A DNA stretch of 16,798 bases from an uncultured Collinsella sp. (GCA_958436995.1 CAUBMI010000044.1:1-16798), one strand, 5' to 3'; positions 6,628-14,803 are shown, counted from the first letter of the stretch. Made by a program: numbers and translations. Notes: generated from the sequence alone by a model not told the origin.

Positions 6628-7848
6628 TTATGCCCCAACTTGGCCGCTCGCGTCCCAGAGCACGTTATCGGCGAGCGCGATTAGCACCTGCTGACAACGA
6701 ACGATATCGGCATGGGGCACATATTCGTTGGGCTTGTGTGCGAGCGCGAGCGACCCGGGACCGTAGCTCATGCAATTGCGGTTGCCTGTCTTGCCGGCAA
6801 TGACGGCGGTGTCGGTGTAGCCGGTAAAGAAGCCGACGGTCGTGTCCGCGTCCGTCACGTCATCGGCGGCACGCTTGAGCGCTGCTAGAAGGGGAGAGTT
6901 CGGGTCGCGCTCGATGGCGGGGCGGTCGCCCGTCACGGTGTAGCTGCCATGGCAACCGGGAACGGCGGCTTCGGCGACGGCGATGGCCTGCTCTACCATG
7001 CGCGTCGCGGCGGCCGTATCGGTCGGCGGGGTCAGACGCATGTCGACCCAGACTTTGGCGCGGTCGGGCACGACATAGGGGCGATATCCGCCCTCGATTT
7101 GGCCAAACGTGATGGTCGAAGACCCCAGCTCATCGTGCGCGGGCAGCGCCACAAACACGCGACGGAGCGAACACACGACCTCGGCCATGGCGGCGACGGC
7201 ATCCGCGCCCTTCCACGGCTGGCTCGCATGCGCCGTTACGCCAGCCATTTCAATCTCGAACCACGTGCGCCCCTTGTGCGCCACCTGAATCTGTCCGTCG
7301 GTGGGTTCGGTGTCCAGCACCCATTCACGCGAGCCGACCCAGCCGGCATCGATCGCGGCCTCTGAGCCGCGCATAAAGTCTTCCTCGTCGACCGAGCAGA
7401 TGAGCGAAAAGCCGCGGCGGGGCAACGCGCCATCCGCCGCCACGCGCTCGAGCGTATGGATCAGTGCGGCAATAGCGCAGGCCAGGCCACCCTTCATATC
7501 GCAGGCACCGCGGCCATAGAGTTTATCGTCGCGCACAACCGCCCCAAGCGGTGCGATGTCTGCGTCCCAGCCATCGCCCAAGGTGACGGTATCCATGTGG
7601 CAGATATAGATCAGCCGCGGCTCGTCGCTTTGGCCCGGCACGGTGACTTTAAGGTTGCGGCGCCCGGGCAGCACTTCGAGCTCCTCAATCTGCACGGCAT
7701 CGAGCGCAGAACTATCAAGTTGTGCCAGCTGCTGCTCAATGAGCCTCTTAATGAAGCGCTCAATTTCATCCTCATACGCGCCCGGGTCTGAGCTGTCGAT
7801 CCGCACAAGCTCCTGCGCAAGCCGCCAGGCAAAGTCCTCATCAACCAT
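6628..7848 (-). CDS. M20 family metallopeptidase/deacylase (ArgE/DapE/CPG2-like)
   Basis: From the ATG at 7848 the protein has 406 residues. It shows the full two-zinc set of the M20 family: H84 and D86 in CHMDTV, D117 in GRGACDMKGG, the E155-E156 pair in SVDEED, D179 in VLDTEPTDG and H371 in LALAHKPNE. The segment around HKGRTWFEIEMAGVTAHAS (191-209) opens the dimerisation domain. Members hydrolyse amide bonds of N-acyl amino acids, succinyl-diaminopimelate or small peptides; the exact substrate is not clear. The frame is open ten codons further to 7878, but GAGG lies six bases before the chosen ATG. It is likely transcribed with the DUF1015 gene downstream. An inverted repeat at 7860-7886 sits in its leader or promoter. 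Confidence 0.88.
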   Translation of the reverse strand: MVDEDFAWRLAQELVRIDSSDPGAYEDEIERFIKRLIEQQLAQLDSSALDAVQIEELEVLPGRRNLKVTVPGQSDEPRLIYICHMDTVTLGDGWDADIAPLGAVVRDDKLYGRGACDMKGGLACAIAALIHTLERVAADGALPRRGFSLICSVDEEDFMRGSEAAIDAGWVGSREWVLDTEPTDGQIQVAHKGRTWFEIEMAGVTAHASQPWKGADAVAAMAEVVCSLRRVFVALPAHDELGSSTITFGQIEGGYRPYVVPDRAKVWVDMRLTPPTDTAAATRMVEQAIAVAEAAVPGCHGSYTVTGDRPAIERDPNSPLLAALKRAADDVTDADTTVGFFTGYTDTAVIAGKTGNRNCMSYGPGSLALAHKPNEYVPHADIVRCQQVLIALADNVLWDASGQVGA

Positions 7849-7859
7849 ATGCAACCTCA

Positions 7860-7886
7860 CAATCAGTTTGCTTTCCAAACCGATTG
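7860..7886. promoter_or_regulatory. Inverted repeat upstream of the M20 gene
   Basis: CAATCAGTTTG (7860-7870) and CAAACCGATTG (7876-7886) pair at 10 of 11 positions around a 5-nt loop. On the minus strand it lies just upstream of the M20 ribosome-binding site and overlaps a -10-like TACAAT (complement of 7883-7888). It could be an operator or a leader hairpin. No partner regulator is visible. Confidence 0.4.
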
Positions 7887-8002
7887 TAAGCCTCCTGAGA
7901 GATCCGCGACGTGGGCGTGGCAGTATTTACCGTTCGCAGGCCGAGCCAGCGCGTTTGCCGTCCGAGCGGGTTCACAAGCGACGCAGCGGGTACGTACCCT
8001 TC

Positions 8003-9052
8003 ATGGACGACATGCTGTGCGACATATCTGCCTTTCGGTATCACCGGATACCTCCACAGGTTTTGGCAATAATGCCGGACCTGCCCGATTCTGCGGACGA
8101 TCCGCGCAGGGAACGCCTTTGTGAGCACCCGCTGGTCAAGCATTTCCTGGGCACCCCGTTACACGTGTTGGCACAGGGCAGCTGCGGACGTAAGGGCGAT
8201 CGCATTGTCAGGCATGTTTGGAACGGGGAGAGGCCGTTTGGCTCCGTGCGACAGACAGAGTTTGGCCTCGATGTCGCGTCCCCGCTCTTTACCCTGCTGA
8301 CCCTGGCTTCCTCGGTCTCAAACGAGCGTCTGATCATGTGCATGTATGAGATGTGCGGCACCTTTGCCGTGTGCAAGATTGCGCCTCAGGTAAAGTCGGC
8401 ACTTGAGCAGGCATACGGGGGCCGGTGGGGTGACGCACGGTCGGGCTGGGAAAACGTAAAGGATGCCTCGGGGAATCCAACGGACTTGTGGAAACGACCG
8501 CCCTTGATCGAGCTCACTGAACTTACGAAGTTCGCCAATAAGATCCAGGGGCTCCGTGGTGCTAAATCGTTCACACGTGCCGCAAAATGCATTCCGGGGG
8601 TGGCGGCATCGCCGCTCGAGGTCCAGGCATCGATGCTGTTTGGCCTTACGAGGTTGCGCGGCGGCGAAGGGCTGCGCCTTACCAATAATGTCGAGATTCG
8701 CATGACGCGCAGCGCCCGCCTGATTTCGGGGCTTGATAGGCGCTACGCCGATATCCTGCTGGCAAATAAGGACGGCAGCCGAGAGTGCCTTGTTGAATGC
8801 CAGGGTAAAGCCATACACGGATCCATAGAATCCAAGATCTCTGACTCCGATCGAACGACGGCCTTGCAAACGATGGGATATCCCGTCGTTCTGATGACCT
8901 ATGGTCAGCTAGTCGACTCCGATGCCTTCCGCGTAGTGATGGAACTCATCATGTCCTATCTCGATATGCCGTTGAAAGACAAGACGCCGCGGCAGCAGGT
9001 GCTCGAACGGCGGCTTCGTGAGGAGATTTTTATCGATTGGGCGGGAATGTAG
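8003..9052 (+). CDS. Vsr/DUF559-like (PD-(D/E)XK-fold) protein, coriobacterial type
   Basis: The 349-residue protein has two parts. The N-terminal half carries CDISAFRYHRIPPQVL (6-21), ASPLFTLLTLA (92-102) and MYEMCGTFAV, a layout I recall from an expanded coriobacterial family related to AbiEi/DUF559 proteins. The C-terminal half begins SPLEVQASMLFGLTRL (203-218). It then has D250, E265 in VECQGK with K269, H272, D281/D283-R284, and a G-Y-P-V-V strand, which is the arrangement of Vsr/DUF559 endonuclease-like folds. It ends FIDWAGM. Nuclease activity is possible but unproven. The start is uncertain: the frame is open upstream without a stop and reads family-like from about 7927, with TTG codons at 7868 and 7955, and no ribosome-binding site is convincing. 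The gene stands alone, looks less GC-rich than its neighbours, and is followed by a long inverted-repeat element. Confidence 0.7.
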   Translation: MDDMLCDISAFRYHRIPPQVLAIMPDLPDSADDPRRERLCEHPLVKHFLGTPLHVLAQGSCGRKGDRIVRHVWNGERPFGSVRQTEFGLDVASPLFTLLTLASSVSNERLIMCMYEMCGTFAVCKIAPQVKSALEQAYGGRWGDARSGWENVKDASGNPTDLWKRPPLIELTELTKFANKIQGLRGAKSFTRAAKCIPGVAASPLEVQASMLFGLTRLRGGEGLRLTNNVEIRMTRSARLISGLDRRYADILLANKDGSRECLVECQGKAIHGSIESKISDSDRTTALQTMGYPVVLMTYGQLVDSDAFRVVMELIMSYLDMPLKDKTPRQQVLERRLREEIFIDWAGM

Positions 9053-9125
9053 CCGTGCAGGTGGAAAACGGTCGCGTGAGCTAGGGTTTTGGTCGCGAAA
9101 AGGCTTCAATTGTTTCTTGGAATTG

Positions 9126-9314
9126 GCTTAAAAAGTGCTACCCAGAACAAGTTATTTCGGAAAATGGACAGTCAACTTCAATTTGGCATATAGAGATCGC
9201 TTTTTACCTACTAAAACCCCTGATAAAGCTGTTTGTAAAAGCAGTTGTGCTTAGCGACTAGGGCCTCACTGTCGATTATCCGAAACAACTTGTTCTGGGT
9301 AGCACTTTTCAAGT
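9126..9314. repeat. 189-bp long inverted-repeat element (MITE-like)
   Basis: The cores of the arms at 9131-9160 and 9280-9309 pair at 29 of 30 positions; each begins AAAAGTGCTACCCAGAACAA when read inward. Pairing continues outward to 9126/9314 with two mismatches. It also continues inward in register, with GACAGT at 9167-9172 opposite ACTGTC at 9268-9273. The 95-bp centre is AT-rich compared with the genome and has no credible reading frame. It fills most of the 341-bp gap between the DUF559-like gene and serA. No clear target-site duplication is visible. It looks like a non-autonomous mobile element or a large transcribed hairpin. Confidence 0.75.
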
Positions 9315-9333
9315 CGCCGGGAGCACGAAATTC

Positions 9334-9360
9334 GCCCCCCGTTTCGTGAAAACGGGGGGC
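9334..9360 (-). terminator. Hairpin terminator downstream of serA
   Basis: GCCCCCCGTTT (9334-9344) and AAACGGGGGGC (9350-9360) form a perfect 11-bp stem with a 5-nt loop, 34 bp past the serA stop. The tail on the minus strand, GAATTTCG, is a weak T-run. A competing stem, CACGAAA (9324-9330) with TTTCGTG (9342-9348), would be mutually exclusive with it. The hairpin may also stop transcripts coming from the plus-strand gene. Confidence 0.65.
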
Positions 9361-9393
9361 TTCGTGGTCTGTCTGGCAGGATTGGCGCCGGCG

Positions 9394-10557
9394 CTATTTA
9401 ATCACGCGCACACGATACATCGACGGAATTTGCTTAAGTGCCTCGATCGTGCTGCCGTCCAGGTGCTCATCGGTGTCGAACATGGTGTAGGCGTTCTCGC
9501 CAGCGGACTCGTTGGTCATGCGCTGCACGTTGGCGTTGTCCTTGGCGAGAATGGCCGTGATCTGGCCGATCATGTTGGGCACGTTGGCATGCAGGCAGGC
9601 AATGCGGCTTGCGGCGCGCGCCTTGCCCATGCTGCAGGCGGGGTAGTTGACGCTGTGCGCGATGTTGCCGTTTTCCAGGTAATCCTTGAGCTCGCTGATG
9701 GCCATGTCGGCGCAGTTGGCCTCGGCCTCGCCGGTGCCGGCGCCCGAATGCGTGGTGATAAACGTGTTGGGCATCTTGACGGTCTTGGGCGTGGCAAAGT
9801 CGCAGCTAAACCAGCTGAGCTTGCCCTCGCGCAGGGCAGCGTCGACGGCGTCCTCGTCAATGATGGTTTCGCGCGCGTAGTTGATGAGCACGGCGTCGGG
9901 CGCCAGCAGGTTAATCTGCTCGGTGCTGATCATGCCGATGGTATCGGCCTTGCTGGGCACGTGCACGGTGAGGTAGTCGCAGCCGCGGCAGAGGTCCTCG
10001 AGCGTGCCCACGCGCTGCACCTCGCGACTCAGCACCCATGCGTGCTCGACGGAAATGAACGGGTCGTAGCCGTAGACGTCCATGCCCAGATCGACACAGG
10101 CGTTGGCGACCTTGGAGCCCACGTTGCCCAGGCCGATGACGCCGATGCGCTTGCCCTTGAGCTCGCGGCCCACAAAGGCCTTCTTGGCCTTTTCGGCATC
10201 GACCTGAATCTCGGGGTCGTCGGCGTTGTCACGCACCCAGTTCATCGATTGCACCACGCCGCGGCTCGAGAGCACCAGCATGCCCAGGACAAGCTCCTTG
10301 ACGGCATTGCTGTTGGCGCCGGGGGAGTTAAAGACGACGACGCCCTTCTTGGCATATTCCTCGACGGGAATGTTGTTGACGCCGGCGCCGCAGCGGGCGA
10401 TAGCGCGGATGCCCTCAGGCAGCTCGTAGCCGTGCAGGTCGGTCGAGCGCATCAGGATGGCGTCGGCCTCCTCGGCGGTGCCCACAAACTCGTAGCCCTC
10501 GCCAAACTCGACTTTGCCGTCTTTAGTGATGTCGTCGATGGTCTTAATCTTACGCAT
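9394..10557 (-). CDS. serA: D-3-phosphoglycerate dehydrogenase
   Basis: SerA oxidises 3-phosphoglycerate to 3-phosphohydroxypyruvate with NAD, the first step of serine synthesis. The 387-residue protein has the split 2-hydroxyacid dehydrogenase layout. Substrate-domain motifs are ARCGAGVNNIP (54-64) and NSPGANSNAVKELV. The Rossmann fingerprint is G142-L-G-N-V-G147. Catalytic R229 is in NYARE and H270 is in THSGAGTGEAE. The acidic partner of the catalytic pair is not in the usual D-V-F-x-x-E-P form. Here the segment is CDFATP, as in a shorter clostridial-type SerA class that I recall, where the aspartate (D253) may serve. A C-terminal ACT domain (about 318-387) suggests feedback by serine. AAGGAG lies six bases before the ATG. 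It follows serC by 72 bp in the same operon. Confidence 0.93.
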   Translation of the reverse strand: MRKIKTIDDITKDGKVEFGEGYEFVGTAEEADAILMRSTDLHGYELPEGIRAIARCGAGVNNIPVEEYAKKGVVVFNSPGANSNAVKELVLGMLVLSSRGVVQSMNWVRDNADDPEIQVDAEKAKKAFVGRELKGKRIGVIGLGNVGSKVANACVDLGMDVYGYDPFISVEHAWVLSREVQRVGTLEDLCRGCDYLTVHVPSKADTIGMISTEQINLLAPDAVLINYARETIIDEDAVDAALREGKLSWFSCDFATPKTVKMPNTFITTHSGAGTGEAEANCADMAISELKDYLENGNIAHSVNYPACSMGKARAASRIACLHANVPNMIGQITAILAKDNANVQRMTNESAGENAYTMFDTDEHLDGSTIEALKQIPSMYRVRVIK

Positions 10558-10629
10558 GGAAAAACTCCTTAGCAGGTTTTGATCTAAGCAGGGTGGTTTG
10601 AAGTGGCTGGTCGGCCCGCGCGTTGCGGG

Positions 10630-11754
10630 CTAGTTAGATCGCGGGCTCAAACTATGCTGCGCTTCGAAGTCCTTCATGTACGAGGCCAACGCCTGCACGT
10701 CTTCCATGGTGACGGCGTTGTACACGCTGGCGCGCATGCCGCCCACCAGGCGATGGCCCTTGACGTTTTGAATCTGGTGCTCGGCCGCGCCTGCGACAAA
10801 GGCGGCGTCGAGGTCGGCATCGCCGGTGCGGAACGTGACGTTGGCGATGGAGCGGCTGTCGGCCTGCGTGGTGCCATGGAACAGTTCGCTTTGCTCGAGC
10901 AAGTCATAGAGCAGGTTGGCTTTGGCCCAGTTGCGCTCGGCCATGGCGGCAAGTCCGCCGGTCTGCTCAACCCAACGGAACACCTTGCCGCACACGTAGA
11001 TACCAAAGGTGTTGGGCGTGTTGAGCATGGAGCCCTTGGCGGCCTGGGTCTTAAGGTCCATGTACTGCGGCGTCTGCGCAAAGGCTGGACCGTCGGCGAT
11101 CAGGTCGTCGCGCACGATAACCACGGTGACGCCCGCGGCGCCGGCGTTTTTCTGAGCGCCGGCGTAGATGAGTCCGTAGCGCTCGACGTCGAGCGGCTGC
11201 GACAAAAAGCAGCTCGAGACATCGGCGACCAGCGGTACGTCGCCGAAGTTAGGCAGCTCGTGGTACATGGTGCCAAAGATGGTGTTGTTCTGGCAGATGT
11301 AGACGTAGTCGAGCCCGCCGCCCGCGGCCTCGGCGGCAATGCGCGCGTTGATGTCGGCCATGGCGGGAATGCGGTCGAAATTGGCGTCCTCGGAGCTCGC
11401 GAGCAGCACGGCCTCGCCGTACTTGGCGGCTTCCTTGTACGCCTTGTTGGCGAAGTTGCCGGTCACGACGTAGCCGGCGCGGCCGCGGCGCATGAGGTTC
11501 ATCGGGATGCCCGCAAACTGCAGCGTGGCGCCGCCCTGCAAAAACAGAACACGGTAGTTATCGGGGATGCTCAGCAGGCGGCGCAGGGTTGCCTCGGCGT
11601 CGTCGATGATCTGCTGGTACATGCTAGATCGATGGCTCATCTCGAGCACGGACATGCCGCAACCGTGGTAGTCCATCATCTCGTCGGCGATCTCGGCGAG
11701 CACGCTGGTAGGCAGCGCGGCCGGGCCAGCTGAGAAGTTGTGCACACGTGCCAT
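10630..11754 (-). CDS. serC: Phosphoserine aminotransferase
   Basis: SerC transfers the amino group of glutamate to 3-phosphohydroxypyruvate, giving phosphoserine, with pyridoxal phosphate as cofactor. The 374-residue protein matches the family along its length. It has NFSAGPAALP (6-15), SHRSS (40-44), LQGGAT (72-77) for phosphate binding, D178 in VADVSS for the pyridine nitrogen, and K202 in AGAQKNAG as the Schiff-base lysine. GGMRASVYNA (338-347) is the C-terminal substrate-binding arginine motif. GGGG lies about nine bases before the ATG. It is the first gene of the serC-serA operon. A -10-like TAAAGT lies some 40 bp upstream on the minus strand. It may also make 4-phosphohydroxythreonine for pyridoxine synthesis, as in enterobacteria. 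Confidence 0.95.
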   Translation of the reverse strand: MARVHNFSAGPAALPTSVLAEIADEMMDYHGCGMSVLEMSHRSSMYQQIIDDAEATLRRLLSIPDNYRVLFLQGGATLQFAGIPMNLMRRGRAGYVVTGNFANKAYKEAAKYGEAVLLASSEDANFDRIPAMADINARIAAEAAGGGLDYVYICQNNTIFGTMYHELPNFGDVPLVADVSSCFLSQPLDVERYGLIYAGAQKNAGAAGVTVVIVRDDLIADGPAFAQTPQYMDLKTQAAKGSMLNTPNTFGIYVCGKVFRWVEQTGGLAAMAERNWAKANLLYDLLEQSELFHGTTQADSRSIANVTFRTGDADLDAAFVAGAAEHQIQNVKGHRLVGGMRASVYNAVTMEDVQALASYMKDFEAQHSLSPRSN

Positions 11755-11888
11755 CTTCTAGTTCCCCTCGTAGTCGTTTGAACGTTCGGGATACTTTAGC
11801 ACAGTGCAGCGTCAGGCGCGACCGCATCACGGTAAAACTCGAGTGCGCCGCTATGATTTACAGGATGGTTACATGGGGGAGGGGTGCT

Positions 11889-11966
11889 TTACTTCTCGGG
11901 CAAATCCAAATCTGCGAGCGAAGGCATGAGGTTCTCTAGGCGCTTGATTTCTTCGTCGCAAATTAG
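11889..11966 (-). pseudogene. Possible C-terminal gene remnant (about 25 codons)
   Basis: On the minus strand the stretch reads LICDEEIKRLENLMPSL, then ADLDLPEK and a stop. It has an in-frame stop just upstream and no start codon with a ribosome-binding site. Its amphipathic, charged composition looks like the tail of a real protein rather than random sequence. It lies in the 226-bp gap between serC and the antiporter. It could be chance; I do not recognise the parent gene. Confidence 0.25.
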
Positions 11967-11980
11967 CTAACCCCTGGTCA

Positions 11981-13582
11981 CTACGACGCCAGTGTGGCGA
12001 TGACAGCTTCGTCGCCGGCGTGGACTTGGGTGTTGCCGTCGGGGATGATCGTTTGGCCTTCGCGCTTGAGCATCACCACGATAAACGGGTGCTTGCCCTG
12101 CGGCACGTCGCGCAGGCGCTGACCGGCCAGGCGACCGTGGGGCGTCACGGTGACCTCGCGCAGCGTAACCTCGGCACGTTCTTCAAACGTTGGCGCGGCC
12201 ATAACCAGAAGGTCGCCTTCTTCAATTACGGTGTCGCCGTTGGGCAGCACGGGGTGTGCGCCGTCACGCAGCACCAGGACCACGAGCATGTCCGTCGCAC
12301 TGCCAATATCCGCAAGCGAGCGACCGGCAAACGGATGGCCAGCGCCCACCTTGAGCTTTACAAACGACATGCCGTCCTCGTCGTGGTAGTCGTTAAAGGT
12401 GCGGCGCACGTCGCCGGCCGCATCGATCATATCGAGTTTCTTCGCCACCGCCGGCAGTAGCGAACCCTGCACCACAATGCTCGATACGGCAATCACAAAC
12501 ACCAGGTCAAATAGGTCGTGACCGCCGGGAATACCGGTCACCACGGCAAAGAGGCTAAATACGACCGAAGCCGCGCCGCGCAGACCCGCCCAGCTTATGA
12601 GCGCTACCTGGCGAGGGTTCGTCTTAAAGGGCGCCAGCAGCACGCCAACGGCGATGGGGCGGCTCACGAAGAGCATAAACGCCATGAGCGCCAGACCCGG
12701 TAGCAGCATTTGCGGCAGGCGTGCGGGCGTCACGAGCAGGCCCAGCAAGAAGAAGATGGTCATCTCGGCCATTTCGGTGAGGGTATCGAAGAAGTGCGCC
12801 ATCTCGACCTTGCCGGTAATGTCGCTGGCTCCCAGCACAATACCGGCCAGGTACACGGCCAAAAAGCCATTGCCGCCCAGGTAGCTCGGCAGCGCGTAGG
12901 CCACGATGGCCACCGCGAACAAGAAGATGGTCTGCGCGCCCTCGGCCGTTGCGCGTGCGCGCTCTATCAGGCGGCTGGATGCCCAGCCGATGGCAAGACC
13001 CAACCCCACGCCTAGGATGATCTGCTTGGCCAGCAGCACGGGGATGTTAATGTCGCCGCCGGCCGCGAGTGTGGCGAGCACGGCGGTGAGCATGTAAGCG
13101 ACGGGGTCGTTGGAGCCCGATTCGACCTCGAGCAGCGAGTCGGTGCCGCCCCTCAGCGAAAGGCTGTGCTCGCGCAGCACGCTAAAGACGCTGGCCGCGT
13201 CGGTGGACGCCACGACCGATCCCAGCAGCAGGCCGCCGATCCAGTCGAAGCCCAGTACAAAGTGCGCGAACACGCCGGTAATGCCGGCAGTGATGACGAC
13301 GCCGAGCGTGCTCAGCAGCACCGCAGGCGCGGCGACGGGTTTGGCACGGTCGATGTTGGTGTTAAAACCGCCGTAGAACATGATGAACAGCAGCGCCGTG
13401 CTGCAGACGGTTTCGGTGAGCGCGTAGTCGCTAAAGTCGATGTGAGCCGGGCCGTTGACGCCCAACAGCATGCCGAGTGCGATAAAGATGAGCAGGGTGG
13501 GGAAGGGGAGTTTTTTGCCGACGGGCTTGATGGTCAGGCACAGAATAATAACGAGGCCGATAAAGAGAAGGATCTGGTTCAT
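11981..13582 (-). CDS. CPA1-type potassium(sodium)/proton antiporter with RCK_C domains
   Basis: The 533-residue protein has a membrane part (1-380) of about 12-13 helices from the cation/proton antiporter family. The ion-site motifs are ASTDAASVFSVLRE (125-138) with D128, and ESGSNDPVAY (154-163) with the N158-D159 pair typical of electroneutral CPA1 exchangers. GLRGAASVVFS (333-343) carries the conserved arginine. The cytoplasmic tail holds two RCK_C (TrkA-C) modules, about 405-470 and 472-533, which bind regulatory ligands such as nucleotides or cyclic dinucleotides in relatives. This domain plan is that of K+/H+ antiporters like CvrA/NhaP2. It likely extrudes cations and helps pH or volume control. 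The best ribosome-binding site, AGGAG, is about 12 bases from the ATG, rather far. No operon partner is seen. Confidence 0.88.
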   Translation of the reverse strand: MNQILLFIGLVIILCLTIKPVGKKLPFPTLLIFIALGMLLGVNGPAHIDFSDYALTETVCSTALLFIMFYGGFNTNIDRAKPVAAPAVLLSTLGVVITAGITGVFAHFVLGFDWIGGLLLGSVVASTDAASVFSVLREHSLSLRGGTDSLLEVESGSNDPVAYMLTAVLATLAAGGDINIPVLLAKQIILGVGLGLAIGWASSRLIERARATAEGAQTIFLFAVAIVAYALPSYLGGNGFLAVYLAGIVLGASDITGKVEMAHFFDTLTEMAEMTIFFLLGLLVTPARLPQMLLPGLALMAFMLFVSRPIAVGVLLAPFKTNPRQVALISWAGLRGAASVVFSLFAVVTGIPGGHDLFDLVFVIAVSSIVVQGSLLPAVAKKLDMIDAAGDVRRTFNDYHDEDGMSFVKLKVGAGHPFAGRSLADIGSATDMLVVLVLRDGAHPVLPNGDTVIEEGDLLVMAAPTFEERAEVTLREVTVTPHGRLAGQRLRDVPQGKHPFIVVMLKREGQTIIPDGNTQVHAGDEAVIATLAS

Positions 13583-13731
13583 GGATGGTGTCCGCTCCTG
13601 GGTGGTTGGCGTGGCACGGTTAGTTGTCTGCGGTTATTTGTACCCAAAGATGGTGGGTTTATGGGGTTGGATTGCGGGCGTGCGCGATATCGTCATAGAC
13701 GGCTGCCGTCTTTGCCTCTGCTCGGAAACCC

Positions 13732-13760
13732 TTTCCAGCTTTATTGCAACGGAGTACAAT
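13732..13760 (+). promoter_or_regulatory. Promoter of the metallophosphoesterase gene
   Basis: TTTCCA (13732-13737) and TACAAT (13755-13760) are 17 bp apart, a good sigma-70-type spacing. Transcription would begin near 13767 and leave a leader of about 70 nt. A small perfect palindrome, TTCAACTTGAA, lies just after the predicted start and could be an operator. The rest of the 13583-13835 gap shows nothing else I can name. Confidence 0.5.
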
Positions 13761-13835
13761 GGGTAACGTTTAAGTTCAACTTGAAGTTTTAGTTGCGGTT
13801 CCGGGCTTCGGTCGCAAGGTAGGGAAAGGCGTTCC

Positions 13836-14675
13836 ATGGCGATCTATGTGACATCTGATGCTCACGGACACGTGCATGCGCTTGACGAGGCCCTGTCTAA
13901 GATCTCGTTGACGTCCGACGACACGCTGTACGTGCTGGGCGACATGATTGATCGCGGGCCCGATCCGGTCGGCGTTATTAAGCTCGTGCGCTCGCTGCCT
14001 AACGCCCGCGTTCTCAAGGGCAATCACGAGCAGATCATGCTCGATGCCATCATTGGCCAGGATCCGCTCGATGCCGAGACCTGGGATATCAACGGTGGCT
14101 GGACGACGCGCGAGCAGCTCAACGACATGGAATTTGAGGCATACGAGGAGCTCGTGCGATGGATGGCCGCGCTGCCGCTCTACGCGGTGGTCGAGACCGA
14201 GGAGCGCCCGTATCTGCTGGTACATGCTGGAATCGAGATGAAGGCGGCGCGCGCGTTTTTACTTGAGCATGGCGTCGATTGTGCCGATGGCGTCGGAGCG
14301 GTGGGTGCCGATCGCGAGCTGCTGCAGCAGATGCTCGCGGTGCAGTCGTCCGATGACCTGCTGTGGATTCGTCACGGCTATTGGGATGCGCCGACGGGAC
14401 TGCTTTCTGCCGAGGGCGAGGGTCCGGTCGTGGTGAGCGGCCACACGCCCACGGTGTCGCTTGGGCGCTATTGCGAGGTTGGCGGCCTGGCGGGGCTTGA
14501 TGAGGAGTCGGGCCGCGGGCAGATTGTGCGCCTGGGTGGCGAGGATACCGCCGGCGTGCCCGATCGTATCGATATCGACTGCGCCGCCGCCACCGGCTCC
14601 GAGTTCGGCCGCGTCGGGATCCTGCGCCTGGATGATGGCGCGGAGTTCTACGCGAATATCAACCCAGGCGAATAA
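13836..14675 (+). CDS. PPP-family metallophosphoesterase (serine/threonine phosphatase or ApaH-like)
   Basis: The 279-residue protein contains the metallophosphoesterase signature in full. D8 and H10 are in SDAHGH. D36 is in GDMIDRGPD, with the following arginine R40. N63-H64 is in KGNHE, H130 in LVHAG and H203 in SGHTPT. These bind two metal ions and hydrolyse phosphoesters. The GD-x-x-DRG and SGHTP forms place it with the PPP group, including bacterial Ser/Thr protein phosphatases and diadenosine tetraphosphatases; the true substrate is open. The residues 145-175 insertion is not recognised. AAAGG is six to seven bases before the ATG. A promoter precedes it at 13732-13760 and a strong terminator lies 130 bp downstream. 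It appears monocistronic. Confidence 0.87.
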   Translation: MAIYVTSDAHGHVHALDEALSKISLTSDDTLYVLGDMIDRGPDPVGVIKLVRSLPNARVLKGNHEQIMLDAIIGQDPLDAETWDINGGWTTREQLNDMEFEAYEELVRWMAALPLYAVVETEERPYLLVHAGIEMKAARAFLLEHGVDCADGVGAVGADRELLQQMLAVQSSDDLLWIRHGYWDAPTGLLSAEGEGPVVVSGHTPTVSLGRYCEVGGLAGLDEESGRGQIVRLGGEDTAGVPDRIDIDCAAATGSEFGRVGILRLDDGAEFYANINPGE

Positions 14676-14803
14676 TCGGTGCAAAGGGTAGCTAATTTGG
14701 GACGGAGCTTTTTTGACTACTTTCGGAGAATAGCGCCTTCTTGCTCGGTAAGCGCGAGAAATGAGGAACGTCTGCGTCCTCGGCAGTGCGAAAATGCTCG
14801 AAA

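Noticed and set aside
9394..10557. SerA lacking its catalytic glutamate as evidence of an inactive enzyme
   Set aside because: The CDFATP segment in place of DVF-x-x-EP is typical of a shorter SerA class that I recall from Clostridia, so it is likely normal and active.
10614..10630. Terminator between serC and serA
   Set aside because: The GCCCGC/GCGGGC stem is only 6 bp with no T-run, and the 72-bp gap with a good serA ribosome-binding site fits an operon.
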